From the NCBI GenBank assembly GCA_004151065.3, contig NWUY0300103325.1, forward strand, positions 1 to 23,291: a DNA stretch of 23,291 nt. Direction: 5' to 3'. The position numbers were made by a program, and so were the translations under genes. This document shows positions 10,261-18,689 of this stretch, piece by piece. The number at the start of each line of letters is the position of its first letter. Position 1 is the stretch's first letter. The notes beneath the pieces were generated by a model, which was given only the letters and a program-made list of their open reading frames with translations, was not told where the DNA came from and made no database searches. The DNA is from Larix sibirica (lineage: Eukaryota > Streptophyta > Pinopsida > Pinales > Pinaceae).

Positions 10261-10760
10261 GAAAATTTGAAATTTGGATAAGTACTTTCTCCTCCTTGGG
10301 AATATTCAACTTCAAGAACTACCCGACTTAGTCTAAGAGAAGATCAAATATCTGAGACAATCAAATGTTAAATTCAAGGTAGGGCCCCATTTCCAAAATA
10401 AAAATATTAGGGAGGGTGGTTGTGGTTGCAACAATTCCTTAGCTGTCGATCGCCATAACTTATCCATCGGAGTAGATCATGGTAAAATGCATTGCACGGT
10501 GCTCAACTCATTTTATGATGGATTGAATGCTCCTTTGAATGCCAGTGGTCGGATTCCATTCATCGGTCATTTCTTGGTGGGTTTTTCTAATTCATCCTCC
10601 TTCTTTAACTTGCCTAAATCTCCTTATTCCAATCTATCGTCATTGTGTTGCAATTATTCTTGACACAATCCATGTCTTAGAGCCTTCTTGTATGAGTTTT
10701 GGTATAAGTTAGTTTTTTCATAACTACTTTTCTACACTTACTTTAGTTAATGTAATTAGG
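10261..10760. other. About 500 bp without recognised content
   Basis: This lies between the integrase stop of element 2 and the minisatellite. A purine-rich AAGGAGGAGAAAG on the minus strand at 10298-10286 could be a remnant polypurine tract, but no LTR beginning TG follows it. A minus-strand frame from an ATG near 10571 (MTDEWNPTTGIQRSIQ) soon meets stops. I see no LTR matching the one at 18672-18216. Confidence 0.4.
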
Positions 10761-12239
10761 CTAGTTAATATAAAAATTAATTACAAACCTGGGGCACGAT
10801 GACTGACCAATTGGTGATACAGCCATTTGGTTGGCGTCATGTAGATTATATGTTTTATATCTTTTTAGTCTTGAACCATTGATGACTTTTGTAAAGAATT
10901 TTCCTTGTAATGTCTTTATTCGGACTGACCCGTTTCTATTTAGCTCTTCAACTATGTATGGTCCAATCCATGATGTATGCAATTTTTTCAATTTCCCTTT
11001 TATTTGAATTTCATATAATAACGCTAGATCTCCGACTGGTATATCTTTCTTTCTTGTATTATGATCATTCGAAGCTTTATGTTGTTGTTTTTTAACTTCT
11101 TGATGGTAGATTGCTAATTGGCGTTGCTCCTCTAGTCGTGTTAGATCGAAGTTTCTATTTTAGGTGTCTTTAAAAATATCTAAGTGAACTATATCTGCAA
11201 TGATTGGTTCCTGCTGTTTAAAGTGTAGCGGGATGACTCCTTCTTGTCCATAAACGAGCTTGAAGGGTGTTTTCCCTCTCGACCATTTGTAAGTTGTTTG
11301 GTAAGCCCATAAAATAACAGGTATCTTGTCATCCCATTTGTCCTTATCAATACTACAAATCTTTGTTAGTCCTTTAGTTAAAGTTTCATTGAATGCTTAA
11401 ATAGCTCCGTTCGATTGTGGGTGATAAGTTGAACTCTTCTAGTGGTCGATCATAAATTCGTTCAATAGGATCAATATAGTTTTGTTGAAGAAGTATGTTC
11501 CTCTATCACTGATGATTTTAAGGGGGAATCCAAATCTTGTAATGATATTTTCATATATAAATTTTGTGGCTACTTCACTAGAACATGATTCAATGGGTTT
11601 GGATTATGCCCATTTGGTGACATATTCGACTGCTGTAATAATATATCGAGCTTAAATTCGTCGGCCAAGAACTAGGAAGGGTCCAATGAAGTCAATAACC
11701 CATATTTCAAATGTTAATCTTGGATTAACGGATATTAAGGGCATCTAATTTCTTGGTAGTGGTATACCTATGCTTTGGCATTTGTCACATTTATTTACCT
11801 GAGCTTTGCAATCTTTATGTAATTTAAACCACCATAGACTTGATTGTAAGATTTTTATTTCACTTGTATCGGCCTGAAAGTGTCCTATGGCAGGTCCAAT
11901 ATGTGCTTCATCGATGATAGTGTGTCATTCGCACTCTAAGACACATCGTCGAAGTAATTCATCTGGTCCTAATTTATATACAAATCCATTTATTAGAGTG
12001 TATGGTGCAACCTTCATTGCAACTATTTTATTTTTCTTTTCTATCATTCCTTCCAGAGCTTTACCTTCCTCCAAATATTGTGCTATATCTTCCAATTCCT
12101 TTGGTACAACTTCAACTCTAAATAGGTGAGAGTCGAGAAACTTGTTGTCGATCCCAACAGGATCTCCTCCTATTTTTATTCTTGATAAATGGTTGAGTCG
12201 GACATTAATTTTTCCTAGTCAGAATACTATTTCAAATTC
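10761..12239 (-). pseudogene. Integrase of element 2, one frame with about seven to eight stops
   Basis: This enzyme would insert the cDNA into the host genome. The HHCC zinc domain shows His at 11903-11901 and 11882-11880 (AHIGPAIGH) and Cys at 11789-11787 and 11780-11778 (CDKC). The catalytic core has Asp at 11693-11691 (WVIDFIGPF) and Asp at 11507-11505 (IISDRGTYF). The Glu is replaced by a TAA at 11399-11397, 36 codons after the second Asp, the standard D-35-E spacing. The C-terminal GPY/F domain is WIGPYIVEELNRNGSVRIKT, and the protein ends FVINFYIN-stop at 10761. No frameshift occurs over 1.48 kb, so decay here is by nonsense changes. There is no chromodomain. Confidence 0.92.
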
Positions 12240-12242
12240 AAA

Positions 12243-12677
12243 TTATTGGAATAAGGGTAACCGTATGCACAAATGACCATGCTGTAGGGGTTTGTTTACT
12301 AAATATTTGAGTGCTTGATGATTTGTGTAAAATACAAAAGGATTATCTAGCAAATAATGTCGATATTTTTGTAATGCAAAAATCATGCCTAGAGCTTCCC
12401 TTTTTGTTATAGAGTAATTTTTTTCCACCTTATTTAATTTTTAGTTGGCATATGCATTAGGGTAATCCATTCCATCGTATCCAGGTTGAGTAATTATTGC
12501 ACCGACTGCGATACCAGAAGGATCAATATAGACATGGAACTTGATCGACCAGTTTGAAAACCTTAGTATTGGGGCTTCAACAAGATTTATTTTAAGTAAT
12601 TCAGATGATTTTACACATTCTTGTGACCACTTAAATTCTTGATTTTCCTTTAGTAGTTCTTCTAAGGGATATGTCAT
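12243..12677 (-). pseudogene. RNase H of element 2 (third catalytic Asp changed to Asn)
   Basis: This follows RT in frame. It shows KFHVYIDPSGIAVGAIITQP (first Asp), YSITKREALGMIFALQKYRH (Glu) and FYTNHQALKYLVNKP. The last motif is normally TDH; here the codon is AAT at 12323-12321. One stop lies at 12440-12438 and one at 12242-12240. It has the usual length and place of a Gypsy RNase H, removing genomic RNA during cDNA synthesis. Confidence 0.88.
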
Positions 12678-12689
12678 GTCAAAGTAATA

Positions 12690-13495
12690 TTTGATAAATT
12701 TTCGATAGTATCTTGTATGCCCAAGAAGTATTTTGAACTATTTTGGATTTACGAGTGGTTTTAAGTCGAGAATAACTTTAATTTTTGTGTAGTCAACCTT
12801 GATTCCTTCCTTGAAAACAACATGTCCTAATAGGATTCCAATTGGTGTTGCAAATATGCACTTTTTAATATTCAAAGATAGTTGTATTTGTCTACACCGT
12901 TCTAACATAAGTTGAAGGTATTGAACATGGTCTCTTAGCAATGAATATATTGTCCAATCGTCGAAGTAGAAATTCATGGTTTTATATAGATATTATTGAA
13001 ATGATTTTACTACTATCCTAGAAAATACTGTTGGTGCACTCTTTAGGCCAAATAGCATGAATTTGTAAGCAAATAAACCAAACTCACAAACAAATGTTGT
13101 TTTATGCCGATATTTTTTAGCAATAGGAACTTGGTTGTATCCGTAAAATCCGTCAGTGAAGGAATAACATTCATGACCTACTACTTCATTAGTATTTTTG
13201 TCAGCGAAAGGGGTGGGGAAGGGGTCAGTTAAAGTTACCTTTTTTATTCCTCTGAAGTCAACATAGATTCATAGTTTCGTTGGGTCATGATTCTTTGGTT
13301 GAACAACCATGGGGTTGGCCCATTCTGACTATTCTACTAGATATATGATTCCAACTGCTGTCATATTCTCAATTTATTTCTTCACCATGTCTTTATACTT
13401 ATGTGCCAATTTGTATGTCCATTTCTTGACAGGTTTGGCGTCTAGTTTTATGTCGATTTTATTTTCGCCCATTTCTTGTACTAATCCCTTTAAAT
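12690..13495 (-). pseudogene. Reverse transcriptase of element 2 (YFDD retained)
   Basis: The frame reads KGLVQEMGENKIDIKLDAKP, then SEWANPMVVQPKN, YVDFRGIKKVTLTDPFPTPF, YSFTDGFYGYNQVPIAKKYR, FAYKFMLFGLKSAPTVFSRI, the catalytic box YFDD (12968-12957) and GILLGHVVFKEGIKVD. These are the blocks of Ty3/Gypsy RT in correct order. Stops occur near 13390, 13335, 13270 and 12990, with another near 12737. The polymerase Asp pair is intact, unlike element 1. The same frame runs on through RNase H and integrase. Confidence 0.93.
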
Positions 13496-13499
13496 ATTA

Positions 13500-14578
13500 T
13501 AATCTCTTGCAAAGACATCTTGGTATTCTTTTAGTAAGTTAGCTATCTTTGTTGTTTGTTGGTCAGGCCACTAATATCCTATTTTTTCCATTTTTGGCCG
13601 ATCATCATTTGATATGTCGATTTCTTTTGTTTTTATTTGTGTCTCCATCCATTCTGGTGTTTTTGTTTCATTAATTGGTTGGTATCCTTCGTTAAATTAT
13701 GTGAATGCATGGGGGAATTCCTTTTCAGTAAATATTTCTTTTTCTGTATTTTCTTCTGTGTTGACTTTCATTAGATATTTTATAGGTTTTACTATGCCAG
13801 GATGATTTCTTTTCCAGCTGAAAATTTTTCCTATATTTTTATTGTTTTCAAGTTCTATTCAAGTCGATCGATAGGTTGGTCTAGTCGTGATATTATTAAA
13901 TGTTGATTGTAGTCGTTCTGTCGGTGTTGACCAATCATTTCTCATCGGTTGTATAAATTTTTGAAATTCTTCGACTGCTTCTCTGATGCATTCTTTTTCT
14001 TGAGTAAAAGAGAAATCTTTTATAATGTTTTCTTTCAATTCTTTCCAATTAAATGTTTCTCCTCTGGCTTGTTCCATATTATACCATTTTTTTGGTAATT
14101 CTTCAAGTGTATTCATGAATAGATGGGCATATAATCATTTGTCTTTGTATCCCAATCATTTCCATTCCTTTTCGGATAGATTAATGTGTTTGGATGGGCC
14201 TTGATCTTGTATAAATTTCGGTATTTCTATCTATGATATGAGTTCCTTTCCTCCAAAATGTTCGATGAAATATGTTGAAGAAGTAGTCAAATTTTGGAGG
14301 CAGGATTGATGAGTATCCCACCTTCTTGATACTTGTCTAGTAAAGGTTTCAACCAAACTTTGAAGTCAACCTTTTTCTTCAACGTTTTTAGATATTTCCT
14401 CAATGTGTACAGTCAGAGATTCTTGTTCTTTGTATTGTAGTGGTGGAATATTTTTTGGCTCCTTTTTTATTGGTATGATCAACAGATATTCTCTTATTTT
14501 ATTCTCAAATATATTTGGAGTGATAGATATAGTAAAACATTGTTGCACTCTTTTTCTATGGATGACCTCGACCAACAT
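13500..14578 (-). pseudogene. Protease-RT linker of element 2 with a gag-capsid-like stretch
   Basis: One frame, the same as the protease, is kept for about 1.1 kb with only occasional stops (near 14366, 14232, 14134, 13857, 13709 and 13575). In the middle it reads MNTLEELPKKWYNMEQARGE, then TFNWKELKENIIKDFSF (14116-14018). The pattern of Leu-pro-x-x-W-(Y/F) followed by W-x-x-L-(K/R)-x-x-F is that of the retrotransposon gag capsid domain. The end (TKIANLLKEYQDVFARDY) is the usual start of the RT region. A frameshift at about 13495 separates it from RT. The role of the gag-like piece is unknown. Confidence 0.5.
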
Positions 14579-14599
14579 TCATGAGCTTGTGTTTCATAA

Positions 14600-15171
14600 T
14601 TTTCCATTTGTCAGTCATATAGTTACGAGTCTAAGTTTTATCCCACATACATAGGGTTTCCCAAGTGCATTTCCCCATGGTTTTTTGCTTTGTCGACCTT
14701 CATTAGTTTGGACTATTTGGTATAGATGACAGATTCCATTGTCGTTATTGTCTGGTTCGACCCAGGGTTTCCCCTGAGATGGATTAATAGGCACAATTAC
14801 TTTCTTTCCCTCTCTTTTGAGTTTAATTCTATATTTTTCTAGTGATATGGATGCTTCCATTTTGCATCCCCATGGTCGACCAACTAATTCTAGGAAGGGT
14901 TTAGATCCTTCTCATGGGTTGATGATTTCAAATTCAACGTATTTGTTGATTCCCATGATTTTAGTTTTAATGTTTTTCCATAATCCAATGGGTTCGATTA
15001 GTCCTTGGTTATAAAGCTTAAGATAAATATTTCCAAACTCAGCTAGTCATGGTTGACCCATGCTTTCCCAAGTCGATCTCGTCATATGTTAGCTTGTGAC
15101 CCGAAATTGAGGACAAGTTGTGCGACATAGAATCCTTTGACTTCGAGGTCAACAAGGGGGTCGCTATCCAT
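14600..15171 (-). pseudogene. Aspartic protease of element 2 (active site Asp changed, frameshifted)
   Basis: The frame opened at the ATG at 15171 reads MDSDPLVDLEVKGFYVAQLV, then LNFGSQANI. This is the position of the D-x-G-S/A protease box, but the Asp codon is AAT (Asn, 15108-15106). A frameshift at about 15088 leads into MTRSTWESMGQP, LYNQGLIEPIGLWKNIKTKI, MGINKYVEFEIINP and LVGRPWGCKMEASISLEKYR, matching the middle and end of plant Gypsy proteases of this family. Two TGA stops and the Asn make it inactive. Identification rests on motif order and its place between gag and RT. Confidence 0.7.
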
Positions 15172-15360
15172 TTTATCTTTTTTATTCAGGCTACAAATAT
15201 TTTTAGTAATCCTTTAATTTTTTGAACTACTTCTGAAAAGATACATTAAGTCAATAAGTCATGCAACAACTTCTTTTTTTGTTAAGAATTGTAGTAACTC
15301 ATTAAGTTTTTTATTTCTATTCTCCGCATTACTTTCTTCATAAGCAATTTGTGTAAATTT

Positions 15361-17382
15361 TTATGTTGCATTATTAAATATTTCCTTCTGCTTTAGTGGA
15401 ATGGGATAATCATCTTGTTTTCTTTGTATTCTTGTAATATGGGGATTATCCCAACCAATTTTTGTGCCTTGTCTTGTAATGATTTGCAAATGCTTAGTAT
15501 TGAATGCTTCATTTTTAGGGACAAAAGACAAGATGTTAACATTTTTTTCTTTTTTTAATCGCATATAGCATTACAGGGCACTCTTCTAAATTGTGCTCCC
15601 AAATGTCGCATTTTGTACAAAATTTTAAGTCTATGCTTTCTTTCCATGGACAGTGAGGGATTAAATGGTATTCACTGTAGCATATAAAACAACATGGTTT
15701 GTTTCGACCTAATGGTCACTATCCCTGGTTGTTATTTCTTCTGTGACCATTGTATCCTCCTTGTCGATTATTTATATAGTTGTGTTGGTCATTATTACAG
15801 CCATCCCAACCTTTATGCTTGATCGTTTGTGTCTGATATACCATGTGGTAGTTTTATTTAGTATTTAAATTCTTTATGCATTCTACAGTCAAATGTTCTA
15901 TTGTTTGAAAAATTCCACACCATTTTGGATTTATGGTGTTATCATCGTAGGGGAAGTCTATAGTCGAGTGAGGCTCGAATATTTCACAGATGTCACAAAA
16001 ATATGTCATTTGCATTGTCTAGAAGTTTTCTAGCTTCCGTTCTTCTAGAAATATCCTTGGGATCTCTTCCAGTTCTTTCATTTCCTGATCGTATACAATG
16101 GAGTCATTGTGGTACCTTCTTATTTCAGCATAGGGGGAGGTATCTTTGGTATGAACTTCTCGAGAGCATGTGGTATACCATATGTTGTTGTGCCTCATTG
16201 TAAGATGCTGCAGTGATTTCTCTATAGTTTCAATTTCTTCTTTAAGCCGTTTGTCGACAAGTCCAATCAAATAATATGAATTCTATTTGACTCTCAAATA
16301 TTTATTCAAGATGTCTCCATAGACTGTATATCCGTGCATTAGTAACGGTGTCTCGATTCTCTGCTGGAGTCCTTCAACAAAAAATGGATCACTAGTGCAG
16401 GGTCCATCTTAGATGGAATTTAAATGAGGAGATATTTAAATCTTATTTCATATTCTTGTACAAATTTTCCTATTCTTCACTTGATCTACTTTAATTTATG
16501 TCCATCCAGGTGTTGGTGTCATCACATTTGAAGAATTCTAGAAAGTTATCCTTTATTTGTTGCTTTGTCTTTGGACCTTCTTCAAGAAATTTCATGTACT
16601 GTGTAAGTGCTCTATTTCTAAGTCCTCCTATGAACTGTGCAATCTGTTGATTCTCATCATTGATAAGGTTAGCTTGCAAAAGGGCTTAACACACAAACTA
16701 GTGTTTATTAGGGTCACCATCCCCCTAAAAAATAGGAGTATTAACTGGAAGACGATACGCCATATTGATAGGTTTATAATTTTTAATACTTACCAAGGGA
16801 TATTGACTAACTTACTATTTGACACTTAGTGTTGAATTCTTGTGATTGCGATCAATTCCACGACAAATGTACTTTTTCTATAGACTTTTCGTCCCCAAGT
16901 TATCTCTCTGACGGCTTGGTTGCTTTAATTAATAATGTTGCTAAAAGGGGGGGTACCTCGATATGTTCTAAATAAAATAAATTAAAAGAGTGTCTTCCAA
17001 ATTCAGATGTGAAGGTAATCCATCTACCATGTTCCGAACACTGAATCATCAACCTATCTGCAATTCATCCACATTGGTCTAGTCGATTCCATATGATGCT
17101 ATTTCCTGGTTTGAGTCCCATGTCACACTCAACTATTTTTCTGATGGTTGGCCCAATCGTTATTACCATGGGTATAGAGTCAATGGGGGTTGAGGCATAT
17201 GGGATTGTAATACACAACGTTTGTGGGGTCAACACCATCACGTGTGATTGATATTTGGGTATCAGCACCTCACCTTCTTTCTCATCTAGTTGAATTTCCC
17301 TCGACTCAGGCATGACTTTTGGCAGCTCGATCATCTCACCTAGATTCTCTATACTTCTTTTTGTGCGTAATAGACTAGACAT
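15361..17382 (-). pseudogene. gag: gag of element 2 with two CCHC zinc knuckles (broken)
   Basis: This is the structural Gag protein. The ATG at 17382 (MSSLLRTKRSIENLGEMIEL) is the best start. The capsid-like region is at about 16700-16491 (NDENQQIAQFIGGLRNRALT, then QIKDNFLEFFKCDDTNTW). After a frameshift the frame from 16270 runs to about 15560 and ends in a basic, Asn/Gly/Arg-rich stretch (INNRQGGYNGHRRNNNQG). Two tandem zinc knuckles follow: CFICYSEYHLIPHC at 15691-15650 and CTKCDIWEHNLEEC at 15619-15578, each C-x2-C-x4-H-x4-C. A frameshift in adjacent A-runs near 15550 moves into the frame 15564-15361. Stops include several near 16830-16700 and two adjacent ones near 15725. Confidence 0.85.
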
Positions 17383-17539
17383 ATTTGTCAGATGTTCTCA
17401 TCATCTGCACCTGTTTTCTCGTTCTATTTTCTATATATTTGTTATTTGCTTGTGAGCGGTTGGGCATTTATCTCATTGGAGTAGAATTGTCTTTTTATAG
17501 GCCTTCATTGTTTTCTTCTTTCATCAACTAGCCTCATTC

Positions 17540-18163
17540 TTTTATTCATAACACATGGTGAGCGACCCCCCCATTGCCAACCTAACTCTTATTGTTCGTC
17601 GGAGGTTGTTTCAGCAATGGAATTCATTGGTTTAATAAATATTCCCACCAACATTCATTGATGAAGCACTCCCACTATTTTTGCGTTTGCTCCTAGTATG
17701 ATGTAATAGGAACATATAGTGGAGGTCGTGGTTTCACTATATGACCAGCTCCATTTTCAATTAGAAATTTGTATAACAAACTTGGTATAGAATAAAAGAA
17801 CCCTTTGTGAATGTCAGTGTAGAATCTTCGTTGGACTTGGTCGGTGGATGATATTTCTTCTACAACTTGTTCTTCATAGAAAATTCACATATCATTTCTA
17901 TCCACTCACATAGATTCGTTTTTCCTCTGTTATAAATCTTGTGCATTAGCAGTCTTTCATTCTGAGCGTTTAATTTGGGCATGAACGACGTTTAGGAATT
18001 TATCTATTTCTTGGGGCATGGTCTCTATAAAATCTTCATAGGACTTAGTGAAAACAATTTCCCTTTCTTGTGCAATTGTTAGCTTGTTCTGCCTTGAATA
18101 CTTCTGAATATAGTTTGTTATTTTATTGTCCCACCACTCACGAATATCTCTTTTAGGTAACAT
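17540..18163 (-). pseudogene. Unrecognised ORF upstream of gag in element 2 (nonsense-riddled)
   Basis: From the ATG at 18163 (MLPKRDIREWWDNKITNYIQ) one frame is kept for about 620 bp. It is broken only by stops, beginning at 17956-17954 and recurring in roughly ten places, with no frameshift. It reads KLTIAQEREIVFTKSYEDFI, then IFYEEQVVEEISSTDQVQRR, KFLIENGAGHIVKPRPPLYV and CFINECWWEYLLNQ. The protein, about 205 residues, is soluble and rich in Trp, Gln and charged residues. I cannot name its family. It sits where Ogre-type elements carry an extra ORF, between the LTR and gag. It could instead be a gag N-terminal extension, since the gag ATG at 17382 is in another frame about 150 bp further on. 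Confidence 0.55.
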
Positions 18164-18196
18164 CTGAATGTGGTCATTATTTCTTCATGATTACGT

Positions 18197-18214
18197 ACTA
18201 CTAGCAATGAACCA
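18197..18214 (-). other. Candidate primer-binding site of element 2
   Basis: The minus strand TGGTTCATTGCTAGTAGT starts one base after the LTR end AACA-T, with the TGG needed for pairing to a tRNA CCA end. It does not match the initiator Met consensus TGGTATCAGAGC past the first five bases. The primer tRNA is unidentified. Confidence 0.35.
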
Positions 18215-18400
18215 ATGTTGTATTCTTAGGTACTGCATAGGTTACCAATAATACATCATATAAATATATATATAGGATTAAATGATCATATAGAATACAC
18301 AAACAAGATAGAAGATTAAGCGAGACAACAACAACAAGCCTTTTGTATTAACAGGTATAAAAGTATTTTACAACAATGTCTCGTATTCCTATCTCACTAG

Positions 18401-18411
18401 CCTATATATAT
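18401..18411 (-). promoter_or_regulatory. TATA box of the element 2 LTR
   Basis: Minus-strand ATACAATATATATAGGC lies about 260 bp into the LTR, with the U3-like region before it and about 185 bp of R-U5-like sequence after it. Position and sequence fit a plant LTR promoter. Confidence 0.45.
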
Positions 18412-18492
18412 TGTATACAAGTAGTTATTCGGTTACAATGATGGTTCGGTTAGATAACCGATTGACAGGACCAACCCGAACACGGTCAGTCA

Positions 18493-18525
18493 GAGGACCT
18501 AGTTGTCCAGTCAACTAGGCTCCTC
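18493..18525. other. Hairpin in the element 2 LTR
   Basis: CCTAGTTG (18498-18505) pairs perfectly with CAACTAGG (18512-18519) across a 6-base loop. The stem extends outward with GAGGA (18493-18497) pairing TCCTC (18521-18525) past a one-base bulge. The total is 13 base pairs. Confidence 0.65.
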
Positions 18526-18689
18526 TAATAGGAAGTATGCTTTCTTGAAGAAATTAGATGGATAGATCGTTATATGTATTTCTACTTCATCATTATTAAG
18601 CATTGCCTTAATTCTGATTGGTTTTTGCTCTTTAAAGATAATAGGAAGTTTCCTTCAAATATACCCTAAACATCATCATTCAACCATCT

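Larger units (their letters stand above)
10761..18672 (-). mobile_element. Element 2: decayed Ty3/Gypsy LTR retrotransposon, nearly full coding region, no 3' LTR seen
   Basis: On the minus strand the order is LTR (18672-18216), unrecognised ORF, gag with two zinc knuckles, protease, gag-capsid-like linker, RT, RNase H, integrase (stop at 10761). The RT-RNase H-integrase order is Ty3/Gypsy (in Copia integrase precedes RT). It is clearly a different family from element 1: its zinc knuckles are CCHC, its RT, protease and LTR differ, and it has no extra RNase H. From about 13495 to 10761 the frame never shifts and is broken only by nonsense codons. The 3' LTR is missing from the expected place, so the 3' end was deleted or lies beyond a later insertion. 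Confidence 0.9.
18216..18672 (-). repeat. Candidate 5' LTR of element 2 (457 bp)
   Basis: The minus strand begins TGTTTAGGG at 18672 and ends AATACAACA at 18216, giving TGTT...AACA ends. It is followed immediately by TTGGTTCATTG, a primer-binding-like start. It contains a strong TATA-like run at about 18411-18401 and a perfect-stem hairpin at 18493-18525. The downstream boundary is better supported than the upstream one, since no second copy is available to align. Confidence 0.55.

Noticed and set aside
16019-16270. Possible stand-alone small gene
   Set aside because: It is in the same frame as the zinc knuckles downstream and is the middle of the element 2 gag.
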